Shown in pieces: positions 35,107 through 43,603 of a stretch of 47,673 nt of DNA. Origin of the DNA: Methanosarcina spelaei. GTDB taxonomy: Archaea > Halobacteriota > Methanosarcinia > Methanosarcinales > Methanosarcinaceae. The notes under the pieces are model-generated. The model was not told the origin of the DNA. It saw only the letters and a program-made list of their open reading frames with translations, and searched no databases. A program made the position numbers and the translations under genes. Within the stretch, counting starts at the first letter, position 1, and the number at the start of each line of letters is the position of its first letter. Where the stretch lies: NCBI RefSeq assembly GCF_002287235.1, contig NZ_LMVP01000057.1, forward strand, positions 1-47,673, in the 5' to 3' direction.

Positions 35107-36022
35107 ATTAAAAGGAAAGTATCTGCTGGTTACTCCTGCAAAGAACGAAGAACAAAATCTTCCGGAAGTTTCAAAAGCTGTAATAGGGCAGGAATTAAAA
35201 CCTGAGTTATGGATTATAGTCGATGACGGAAGTACGGATGGAACATCACGTATCCTTGAAGACCTGCAGTCAAAATGTTCCTGGATCCAGAGCATAAGAT
35301 TGCCTCCAAGGCCAAGAGATATTACTTTTCATTACAGTTATGTTTGCAAACAGGGTTTTGACTATGCGCTTGAATATTCTAAGAAAAATAATATCGAGTT
35401 CGAGTATATAGGCCTCCTGGATGCTGATACAGTTCTCGAAAAAAATTATTTTGGAAAACTTCTGGCTGAGCTTAAAAAAGACAGTTCTCTGGGAATTGTA
35501 AGTGGGGGAATATATTATGATACTGATGGAAAACTTTCCCTGGAAGCAACTGCAAAAAATCTTCCTCGAGGTACAGGAAGAATCTGGAAGAAAGAGTGCT
35601 TCCTCGAAACTGGCGGTTATCAGGTTGAACCGTCTCCAGATTCGATTTCTAATATAAAAGCTCTTTTGCGAGGCTGGCGCCTCATGCAGTATACTGAGGT
35701 AATCCAGATCCAAAAGCGTAAAACGAGTGCAGCCAACGGCCTATGGAACGGATACCTCAAAAACGGCTGGATGGCTTATTACCTTGGTAAAAACTTTTTC
35801 ATGGCCCTCTTAAATGTATTTCGTCTTTCCGTGAAATCTCCTTACTATACAGGTATCGCTTATTTTTGGGGATATTTTAGCTCGGCAATTAGAAGGGAGA
35901 AAAAAATTCAGGATCCTGAAGTAAGGGCTTATTACAAAAACCAGGGGCCTGGGGGACTGTTATCCAGAATCTCGAAAAATGTTAGCTCAAATTCAAGAGA
36001 CATAAAGGAGAGAGAGCAGTGA
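35096..36022 (+). CDS. Family 2 glycosyltransferase without a canonical start codon
   Basis: A GT2 of about 308 residues. Its frame is open from 35063, immediately after a TGA at 35060-35062. The catalytic domain is complete: KYLLVTPAKNEEQNLPEV, then IIVDDGSTDGTS, LLDADTVLEKNYF and GTGRIWKKECFLETGGYQ, with a short hydrophobic segment near the C-terminus. However, no ATG, GTG or TTG occurs in frame before the donor-binding motifs; the first in-frame TTG (35300) would delete DDGSTDGT. The likely start is ATC 35096, 7 bp after GGTGG and overlapping the preceding stop, or CTG 35123 after AAGGAAAG. Either initiation is non-standard, the start codon has mutated, or a base is wrong. Confidence 0.75.
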   Translation: METELKGKYLLVTPAKNEEQNLPEVSKAVIGQELKPELWIIVDDGSTDGTSRILEDLQSKCSWIQSIRLPPRPRDITFHYSYVCKQGFDYALEYSKKNNIEFEYIGLLDADTVLEKNYFGKLLAELKKDSSLGIVSGGIYYDTDGKLSLEATAKNLPRGTGRIWKKECFLETGGYQVEPSPDSISNIKALLRGWRLMQYTEVIQIQKRKTSAANGLWNGYLKNGWMAYYLGKNFFMALLNVFRLSVKSPYYTGIAYFWGYFSSAIRREKKIQDPEVRAYYKNQGPGGLLSRISKNVSSNSRDIKEREQ

Positions 36023-36068
36023 ATATTAGCAAACTTCTAGAAGGAGCAGTTCACTTACAGGTGATAAT

Positions 36069-37286
36069 TTGAAGATGCTTTTTCTGGATATGGTAAGACC
36101 TCTTTCTCTTGCTGATGGCTCACTTATTCACAGGTATGAGCTTGTTAGTAATCTTGCCAGGCTTGACAATGAGGTCCATATTTTTACTGTAGGTGAGATC
36201 TCTTTTTCAAATCTGGCTAATGTTCATAGCCATTATGTCTCTCCTGGAAATTTCCTTTCACTTACTGTCAACTATTTAAAGATTTCTATACGTCTTCTGG
36301 GCTCTGAGACTTTTGATGTCCTATATACCCGCAATCCCAATTTTGGCTTTCTTGCTGGATTATTCTGTAAAAGCAGATGCAGAAGAATTGTTTATGAATT
36401 AAACGGAATTCCTGAAGACGAAAAGAACCTCCTCAGGGAAAAATCTGAAGAAAATGAGTTTCCGCATGCAGAAAAGAAAAACAATTTCTCAAACCGATAT
36501 TTTTCTGCACATGCTAGATTAAAACTGTTTATTCTCAAGAAAGCTCTAGGGTTTTCGGACAGAATCATTGCTGTGACTCCAGGAATAAAATCAAATCTTA
36601 AGAAAGGCTATAAAATTCCTGGAGAAAAAATATTCGTGGTTTCTAACGGTGCAAATACTTTTCTGTTCCAGCCACTAGAACAGGAAACATGCAGAAAAGA
36701 ACTTGGTCTGGACCTTAAAACTCCTTTTGTATGCTTTGTGGGCAATCTTGCTCCCTGGCAAGGAGTCGAATATCTGATAAAGGCAGCTTCACATATCCTT
36801 TCCACGTTTCCGGAATGCCACTTCCTGATTGTCGGAGATGGAGCCATGAAACACAATCTTATGAAGCTCTCCCGTGAACTTGAAGTTGAGGACAAGTTCA
36901 TTTTTACGGGCGTGATTGCCTACGATCGCGTGCCTCTCTACATTAATGCTAGCGATATCTGTACCGCTCCTTTTATATTTGCCAGAAACGCAAAAATAGG
37001 CCTGTCTCCTTTGAAGTTATATGAATACATGGCTTGCGGAAAACCTGTAGTTGCAAGCAATATCAGTGGTGTATACGAAGTACTTGAAGCTGGGGGGGGA
37101 ATTCCTGTCCTTCCAGAGAACCCGAAAGCTCTTGCAGAAGGTATCTTAAAGCTTCTTGAAAATCCCGATTTAAGAATGAAATTGGGTTCAAAAGGTTTAA
37201 GTTATGTTACTGAAAATTACAGCTGGTATAGCGTTGCGAAAAAGGTTAACGAAGTCTGCAAATCAGCATTTGAGACCGAGAAATAA
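36069..37286 (+). CDS. Family 4 glycosyltransferase, paralogue of the one at 15600
   Basis: A 405-residue GT-B enzyme. N-terminal acceptor domain: VRPLSLADGSLIHRYELV; ELNGIPEDE near residue 115. Donor domain: VSNGANTFLFQPL near 192, FVGNLAPWQGVEYLI near 222, HFLIVGDGAMK near 254, and KIGLSPLKLYEYMACGKPVVAS near 310. Compared with its paralogue at 15600-16784 it carries a charged insert of about 25 residues (EENEFPHAEKKNNF) around 127-150. TTG 36069 is 4 bp from AGGTGA and ATG 36075 is 10 bp away; either could be used. It lies 46 bp after the GT2 gene in the same operon. Sugar and acceptor are unknown. Confidence 0.88.
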   Translation: MKMLFLDMVRPLSLADGSLIHRYELVSNLARLDNEVHIFTVGEISFSNLANVHSHYVSPGNFLSLTVNYLKISIRLLGSETFDVLYTRNPNFGFLAGLFCKSRCRRIVYELNGIPEDEKNLLREKSEENEFPHAEKKNNFSNRYFSAHARLKLFILKKALGFSDRIIAVTPGIKSNLKKGYKIPGEKIFVVSNGANTFLFQPLEQETCRKELGLDLKTPFVCFVGNLAPWQGVEYLIKAASHILSTFPECHFLIVGDGAMKHNLMKLSRELEVEDKFIFTGVIAYDRVPLYINASDICTAPFIFARNAKIGLSPLKLYEYMACGKPVVASNISGVYEVLEAGGGIPVLPENPKALAEGILKLLENPDLRMKLGSKGLSYVTENYSWYSVAKKVNEVCKSAFETEK

Positions 37287-37359
37287 AGGCTTAAAACCAG
37301 TCTTACGTTTTCCTATAACTCATCACAGAAAATAATTATTTATTTGTACGGGGCTTAAA

Positions 37360-38367
37360 ATGGACGAAATCGAAGTTAGAGAACTAGCGCCATCTGAATA
37401 TAATGAATGGGATTTGCTCGTAGAAAATGCTCAGCCTGGTACACTCTTCCATACAAGTGAGTGGCTTGGAATTTGCAGGGACGTCCTGGCAAAGGAACTT
37501 AGAATTTATGGTTGTTTCAGAAAAGGTGAGCTTGTGGGAGGATGTCCTCTTTTTATTAAAAATATTAAGGGGGCTCTTAGAATCGCGAATTCAACCTGTG
37601 ATATGACTAGTTACAGCGGGCCTCTTATAAAAGAGAGTGCCAGCTCTAAAGCAAGTAAACAGGTACAGGAAGTTCACGATATTCTTAATCCTCTCAGGGA
37701 ATTTCTTTGTAAGCAGGGATTTGATAGTATTCACCTTACGTTTGCTCCAGGTTTTAAAGACGTAAGACCTTTTACGTGGTACGGATGGGACTCCACTGTA
37801 CACTATACCCATTATTTGAATCTCAACGAAGATGTAGATAATAATCTTTCAAGAAAGATCCGAAGGGAACTTAAAACTGCAAATGAGGCAGGACTTAAAA
37901 CCAGGATATGGAACGATCCTGAGACATATTACCATCTGCTCTCAATGGTATACGAAAAGCAAAACTTAGCCCCTCCGCTTCCCAGAGGGTTCTTTGAAAG
38001 AGTGTTTAAGCTAATTCAGGAAAAAGATATTGGCTATATGTTTGTCACAGAGACTCCTGAGGGCGAAGCTATTGCGGCTCACTTAAATCTGTATGGAAAG
38101 AAGTGTAGTATAACCTGGACCTCAGCCTTGAACCCGGACTTTGGTCGTTTGGGTCCGAACGCTCTTCTGTATTATAACGAATTTCTTGACCTGAAATCCC
38201 GAAACTTCGAGTATATGAACGTAATGGCAGCAAATATTTCCAGGTTTGCGGATTTCATTATGGGCTTTTCTCCTGAGTTAATTCCCTATTATAGTGTGAC
38301 TCTAGAGAGCAAAAAATATTCAATTGCAAAAACCCTGTATAAAACTACTCACAAAGAAACTTACTGA
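37360..38367 (+). CDS. FemAB/GNAT-like acyltransferase
   Basis: A 335-residue protein with the layout of the FemAB-related GNAT family often found in exopolysaccharide loci. FHTSEWLGIC lies near residue 30, SYSGPLIKE near 85, a basic NLSRKIRRELKTANEAGLK segment near 160 and ALNPDFGRLGPNALLYY near 260. Family members transfer acyl or aminoacyl groups to cell-wall or polymer intermediates; here a decoration such as an amino-acid or acyl substituent on the glycan is plausible. ATG 37360 has a weak ribosome site (ACGGGGC). It closes the plus-strand run, 73 bp after the GT4 gene. Confidence 0.8.
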   Translation: MDEIEVRELAPSEYNEWDLLVENAQPGTLFHTSEWLGICRDVLAKELRIYGCFRKGELVGGCPLFIKNIKGALRIANSTCDMTSYSGPLIKESASSKASKQVQEVHDILNPLREFLCKQGFDSIHLTFAPGFKDVRPFTWYGWDSTVHYTHYLNLNEDVDNNLSRKIRRELKTANEAGLKTRIWNDPETYYHLLSMVYEKQNLAPPLPRGFFERVFKLIQEKDIGYMFVTETPEGEAIAAHLNLYGKKCSITWTSALNPDFGRLGPNALLYYNEFLDLKSRNFEYMNVMAANISRFADFIMGFSPELIPYYSVTLESKKYSIAKTLYKTTHKETY

Positions 38368-38545
38368 CAAAAATCGAAATTTTAAAGATATAAAATTAGG
38401 GAATATCCCGAAATTATTTTTTCATTATTTTTCTAATGGTTTTTCCCTTGTTTATTCTGACTGAAACTCTACTTTTCTTCTATAAACTGATTTCCTCAGA
38501 GATCAACTTTCAGTAAGTTTTTTCTAAAAAGGAAATTAAACCCTT

Positions 38546-40018
38546 TCAGGTTCTATTTTTTATATTCACGAGAAAGGCTGAAAATATCCTCTTAAACGTA
38601 GGATCGTCATGAAGAGCTATCCCATAATAGATAGGGGTTATGATGATAGCTGCAAGCATAATGAGATAAAAATTCGCAGAAAGTGTTTCTAGTAGAATCA
38701 ATGGGATTGAGATAACTACTCCAATCACTGTGTATTTAGTGAGGATTTCAAGGCTTTCCTTTTTACTGATCCCTACAAGATTAAGTAAGTATGCATTATT
38801 CCAGAGAGCGAATATAACTCCTGTGAAGCTAAACAAGCAAAGGGAAAACTCAGCACTTTTTGCGTAAACTCCTCCTATGGCAAGTGCTACGAACCTTGAG
38901 AGTAAAAGAGCCGTGCTGTAAGTAAACCAGACTTTTTGCTTTTCAAATACACTGTAGAGGGTTGAAATGGGTAAGGCAAGGAAAACAAGAAATATAAACG
39001 GCACAAGGATTTTTACATAAGTGCCTGCTATATACCAGTTTTTTCCGAAAGCAAATGTAAATATTTCTTCTCCCAGGATTAATAGGAGTATCATAGGGAA
39101 TATTCCTATTAAAATTAGCTTTTTGTAAACTTCGCTTACGATAGTTTTCATATCGCCACTTGAGTTCCCATTTTTCATCTCACTAATTTTCTGGAAGAAA
39201 ACCTGTTGTATAGCTGTCCCGACAAGTCCCATGGGCATATTTACTACCTGATTCGCAAGTGAGAAATATCCGACAACGCTTGTGCTGTAAAAATATGCAA
39301 GCAAGAAAGTAGGCACCTGCGGAGAAATTGTGTTTGAAAGTGTAGACCATGAACTAAATAAAGGAAAATTTTTATATTCAATAGCCATCTCTTTCATTTT
39401 TTTTACTGACACTGTCCTGAAGACCTTTAAGTCCTCTCTTACGCCTTTGAGCATAGCCAGGTCTGCAAGTCCATATCCCAGAGTATAACCTGCAATTAGA
39501 CCCAAAGGTGATGCGGTCCAGAAAGGAATTAACTGAAGCACTTTGGTCGATAAAGCATTTAACACTCTAGATCCTGCAACAACTCCAAAACGTAGTTTTC
39601 TTGAAAGCCAGTAATTCTGCACGAAAAAAAGGCCATTAAAAAATACTATTGCAGGAAGATAGATTAAGTATTTTGAGGATCCCTTAGTATGAAATATATA
39701 CTCAATAATATGCTCAATGTCTTCTGGAAAGATTATTACTGCTACGGCTACGAGTAAAGATATAAAAGTAACTAAAATTGAGGAAAGGAAAAATACATTT
39801 ACAGAATCCTCTTCGGATTTTGGCAACATAATAGCAAACTGGTATGAAAAAGTAGAGAAAATTACCAGTATACCTGATATTGCTACAAAAAGCTGAAAGA
39901 CTCCCATATCGTCAGGGCTATAAATTCTAGTGACTATTGGTACAAGAAGTATACCCAGAATCTGTGCAGCAACACTCCCTGATACAAGTTTTAACACATT
40001 ACCGATAAAGTTTGACAT
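38546..40018 (-). CDS. Wzx-type polysaccharide flippase, copy 2
   Basis: A 490-residue membrane protein with about 14 helices. The opening LVSGSVAAQILGILLVPIVTRIYSPDDMGVFQLF is the usual flippase signature, and FPLFSSWSTLSNTISPQVPTFLLAYFYS near residue 205 starts the second half. It would flip a lipid-linked glycan. The frame is open to ATG 40069, but ATG 40018 sits 6 bp after GGAAG and fits the family N-terminus. It lies downstream of the GT-C-like gene on the same strand (75 bp), so those two probably work in one pathway. It differs strongly from the flippase at 26964-28433. Confidence 0.88.
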   Translation of the reverse strand: MSNFIGNVLKLVSGSVAAQILGILLVPIVTRIYSPDDMGVFQLFVAISGILVIFSTFSYQFAIMLPKSEEDSVNVFFLSSILVTFISLLVAVAVIIFPEDIEHIIEYIFHTKGSSKYLIYLPAIVFFNGLFFVQNYWLSRKLRFGVVAGSRVLNALSTKVLQLIPFWTASPLGLIAGYTLGYGLADLAMLKGVREDLKVFRTVSVKKMKEMAIEYKNFPLFSSWSTLSNTISPQVPTFLLAYFYSTSVVGYFSLANQVVNMPMGLVGTAIQQVFFQKISEMKNGNSSGDMKTIVSEVYKKLILIGIFPMILLLILGEEIFTFAFGKNWYIAGTYVKILVPFIFLVFLALPISTLYSVFEKQKVWFTYSTALLLSRFVALAIGGVYAKSAEFSLCLFSFTGVIFALWNNAYLLNLVGISKKESLEILTKYTVIGVVISIPLILLETLSANFYLIMLAAIIITPIYYGIALHDDPTFKRIFSAFLVNIKNRT

Positions 40019-40093
40019 AATTACTTCCAACTTTAAAACGTAAGTCCCAACAGATGGGCTTTTTTTCATCTCGCAATAAGTAAACGGAGATTA

Positions 40094-42040
40094 TCATGGT
40101 CTCTTAGTTTCCGGTCTTTTTTCTTCCTTTGTGTAAGCAAATACCTCTTCGTTATCATATACTCGGGCGTAATCATGTGCTTTGAATCTGTTGAAAAATC
40201 CCTCTGGCAATGTCTGGATAATATTTACTCCATAACGTTCAGGGTCATTAATAGAGATAGGTTCTTTAATAGTTGATTTTCTCAGCAAAACAACCGGATT
40301 ACCATCAATCTCTCCAGTTTGTATATGCTGAATATTAAAATATGTTGCGTTACTGGAATCATATCCTCTGTCTCTGTAAAAAAGACAACTATCATATGGA
40401 GAATCCATAAAGATATTTCCGGAGTACTTCGCGGTTACTGTTTTAATAGCTTCTATTTCAATACTTTTGAACTGGTTTCTTACGGTCGTGTCCTTTGCCA
40501 CAAGTGGGTTGTCTTTATTTATGCCTGGTGTTGTAACCATTACAAACGAAAATAGAAGAATTATTGTGAACATTATGAGGATCTTTGCTTTTTTTGAGTT
40601 AAAAAGACTTACTAACTTCAACATATATGAGGCAGATACCAGTACCAGGAACACTGCTATCAATGGGAACCATCGGCTTGTAAGGAAATTCCTCATCCCC
40701 AATAAAGGAATTCCATAAGCAAGACCATACAGGATTATAACAACTAAGGCAATAGAAAATTTATTGATTTTTTTGACATCTTCGCGAGAAAACCATACTA
40801 ATACCCCTCCTATTGCGAAAAAAGGTAGGGCAAGGTAACTTATATGAAGTAGAAGTGTTTCCAGTGTTTCCTGATTAGATACGGAACCTACAATAAGTTC
40901 ATTACTTGAGTAGCTTGACCCGCTTTGAAGGACATCCATAAGAGGGCTGAGAACCATTTCAAGAAACGAAGTATCTGTATTAACATATGTGAACATCCAG
41001 TATGTTTGTAAACTAACTATAAAAAAAAGAATATAATTAAAACTATTTGCTTTCGTGAAAAGACTCTTATATACACGATTATGCAGATATTTACCTACGC
41101 AAATTGTGACTAAAGAAAGAAATACTACAAAAGTTGTCAACTGATGAGTCAGAACCATTAGAATAGTAATTAACAGGATAACTGCTGTATATCTCAAACT
41201 CTGTTTCTCGCTAAAGATCGCGTATACAATGAATATAAAGTAGCAAAGAACAAGAGAACCAGGAGTTATATTTGTAATTCCTGCAACGATATTATGATTG
41301 TTTAAGTTTATTAGTAAAGTCGCAAGCAATCCCATCTGAACACCTTCAAGTTTCTTTCCTACAAGGTAAACACCTACTGTACTGAAAACGCTGGCAAATC
41401 CTATGGAATAAAATATTGCGTCTTTGATATCGGTTTCGCCTATTATCTGAATAATTGAGATAAAAATATGAAAAAGCGGGTAGTAAAAGTACTTACCGCT
41501 CGTTTCAATCGGAGCAACAAACCCGGTATCAGTAACTACCCGTGCCATATTAGCATGGAAATAAGCATCATAGCCCATTAGACTTGGAAAATTATAAAAA
41601 ATTCCAACTCTTATAAGAATTGATAGCAGGAATATCTGCAATAGTAAGGAGGTCACTCCGTCCCCTTCTCTAACATAAAGAATCTGGGAGGCGATAACGG
41701 CTGCAAGGATACATATCAATATAAAGGAAGATATGGGTCTGTAGTACAGATTCGTACTATATATAAAAATACATGCCAGAAAAATGAGATAAAACGAGAT
41801 ACCCAGTATACTTTTAAACCTGTTTTCTTGAGAAGAGATTGCGGCCTCACTCTTAAATTTATTTCTAAATACAAAGTAGATCAAACAGGCGGAAAGAACG
41901 GTAATTCCAATATCTTCCTGGTTTAGGTTGATGATATAGTACAAGGAAACAATTAATAGCCCTAAACCGAATCCCATTACGCTGAGAATCACATCAAGAT
42001 TAGTTGTGAATCTCTCCGCGTATCCTTTTGCAGTTTCCAT
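40094..42040 (-). CDS. Large polytopic membrane protein, GT-C glycosyltransferase-like, second copy
   Basis: A 648-residue protein with about 12-14 helices and a soluble C-terminal domain of about 130 residues. The loop GYDAYFHANMARVV near residue 160 and YYPLFHIFISIIQII shortly after match the TTDILPH and YFPLYHVFIAEA region of the protein at 11996-13981, which has the same length and tail layout. An acidic residue followed by a histidine in the first large loop is typical of GT-C enzymes that use lipid-phosphate sugars. A polymerase/ligase role is an alternative. GTG 42055 is the longest start; ATG 42040, just after GGGGT, is preferred. It lies 75 bp upstream of flippase copy 2. Confidence 0.65.
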   Translation of the reverse strand: METAKGYAERFTTNLDVILSVMGFGLGLLIVSLYYIINLNQEDIGITVLSACLIYFVFRNKFKSEAAISSQENRFKSILGISFYLIFLACIFIYSTNLYYRPISSFILICILAAVIASQILYVREGDGVTSLLLQIFLLSILIRVGIFYNFPSLMGYDAYFHANMARVVTDTGFVAPIETSGKYFYYPLFHIFISIIQIIGETDIKDAIFYSIGFASVFSTVGVYLVGKKLEGVQMGLLATLLINLNNHNIVAGITNITPGSLVLCYFIFIVYAIFSEKQSLRYTAVILLITILMVLTHQLTTFVVFLSLVTICVGKYLHNRVYKSLFTKANSFNYILFFIVSLQTYWMFTYVNTDTSFLEMVLSPLMDVLQSGSSYSSNELIVGSVSNQETLETLLLHISYLALPFFAIGGVLVWFSREDVKKINKFSIALVVIILYGLAYGIPLLGMRNFLTSRWFPLIAVFLVLVSASYMLKLVSLFNSKKAKILIMFTIILLFSFVMVTTPGINKDNPLVAKDTTVRNQFKSIEIEAIKTVTAKYSGNIFMDSPYDSCLFYRDRGYDSSNATYFNIQHIQTGEIDGNPVVLLRKSTIKEPISINDPERYGVNIIQTLPEGFFNRFKAHDYARVYDNEEVFAYTKEEKRPETKRP

Positions 42041-42073
42041 ACAACCCCACAACACAATAACTTTATAGTTTTT

Positions 42074-42666
42074 CTAATCTAAATTGTGCCAAAGAAACAT
42101 AAGTAAGAGTCTATAGCACTCAACTGTATCAATGAGCTTTTCCTTAAGCTTCCATGCCTGATTGAAGTCAAGAATCCTTGATCCGAAATATGACAAAGTT
42201 CTCCTTCCAGTTCTTCAACGTTGAATGTATGGTCTTCGTTACCCGAACCAAGGGTCAGAAAATAAAAAGTGGATTTTACTCCGTAATTACCTTCCAATTC
42301 CATAATTTGCCTGAAACTCCATATAAGGCTCCTGATTTTGTTTATTCTTGAAAATAAAAGGGTAGAGGTCCGTAGAAACTGCCCCTTTTTGAGAGCTTTT
42401 AAAGTTCTGGCTGCAGTACTCAGCGTTCCGGGACATACAAAATCAATGTCATAAGTCAGGCATGCAACAAATTTCTTTTCTTTGGGACATTCGGAATTCA
42501 CGCCATTTTTTATTAAAAAGCTCGGGACTTCAGATTCAAAAATGTTTTTTTGACTGTTCATGTAATAGGAAAAGCTTCCGTACTTCTCTAAAAGTACAGG
42601 GTCGTACTCTTCTCTTTTAGTAAACAGATCCCACATTTCTTTATTTTGTTTCATTTTTTTGATCAA
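42074..42666 (-). pseudogene. Broken polysaccharide deacetylase-like gene with internal deletion and frameshift
   Basis: The first 164 codons (MIKKMKQNKEMWDLF to CHISDQG) align residue for residue, without gaps, with the intact copy at 142-1188. The reading frame then runs into unrelated residues and stops at 42079. In the next frame, starting at about 42175, the sequence ILDFNQAWKLKEKLIDTVEC and a later FLWHN resume the homology at intact residue 275. About 110 codons, including the HGGH and RNHYLKF motifs, are therefore deleted, the join shifts the frame, and a TAG at 42074 ends the match shortly after WHN. The first metal motif also reads TYDID instead of THDID. TTG 42666 would be the start. 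It is inactive as a deacetylase. Confidence 0.88.
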
Positions 42667-43603
42667 AGTATCCCCTTAATTATACTTTTTGGACCTCCAT
42701 CTTTATTAAATATTTGGTTCAGTTACGACTTTTCTTTCTCATTCAGGAATATCTATATGGCTTATCATGTTAACCCGTATCTACTGAAACTCCGAACCCA
42801 CTTTTTCACAGACTTTATATATTTCAAACAAAAATGAGAAATGTTGATTTTTTTGCTCTGCGAAAGTAACAACAGGATAGGAGAAATACTCCAAGCCTTT
42901 TTAATAAACAGAAATATTACAGTTTCATTACAGTTTCGACCATTTTATAATGTCTTTTCATTATATAACTAAATATTATTGAAATGTAGGTTTTAGTATC
43001 AGATTAAAATTCTTTTTTCGGTGTTTAATCACTATTATAATATTTTACCTACTTGCCTGTTGATATTTTGAGTCATTAAGTATTTCCTGACCTTGGTACT
43101 GATTGTAGCTGTCATCTGGAAAGTCGTTCGTCAAGTTCCGGCTTATCCGAGATTGGAAATTTATAATTTGCAGGTACAATATCAAACTCCTGCTATACTA
43201 TATGACACTAACCTTCTCAATATACTAGTCAAACTCTTGCTAAACTTGTAATATTGCATTAAAAGAGTATGTTAGTGCCTATTTGAACACTTAATCAAGT
43301 GGTAAACTTTGCTCTTTCGTATTAGATTATTCTTTGATTTTTTTTCTTTGTTTACTAGCTCTTCAAGCCTCCTTTTTCACGAAATAAGGAGATCTTGCCA
43401 GTCAATTAGTTTTTTTATTTTATTCATACAGATTTTTTGTAAGAAAATTTTTTCCGTATTTATATTTTTACGAAACTATTTTTATCAGATGTTAACCTTA
43501 TATATATCCTAATCTAATAATTTTTAGTATGATAGTCTTTAATATTTTTCCACTTATACAGATAAAGGGGGTTATAGCATATGCGTATGTATAGGGGGGT
43601 GGA
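42667..43603. other. Intergenic region before the double-GT2 gene
   Basis: About 940 bp, AT-rich. Short frames here have low-complexity, phenylalanine-rich translations and are not supported. A patch with higher GC at 43075-43170 could be a gene remnant, but no family was recognised. A TATA-like box lies at 43498-43507. Confidence 0.5.
43498..43507 (+). promoter_or_regulatory. TATA-like promoter box
   Basis: TTATATATAT precedes the start of the double-GT2 gene by about 97 bp, giving a leader of about 70 bases if transcription begins 25 bp downstream. Confidence 0.45.

Noticed and set aside
36019-36072. A 17-codon frame between the GT2 and GT4 genes (GTG start)
   Set aside because: It is very short, overlaps the ribosome site of the next gene and has no support.
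42646-43512. Short phenylalanine-rich plus-strand frames before the double-GT2 gene
   Set aside because: Low-complexity translations of T-rich DNA without ribosome sites or homology.
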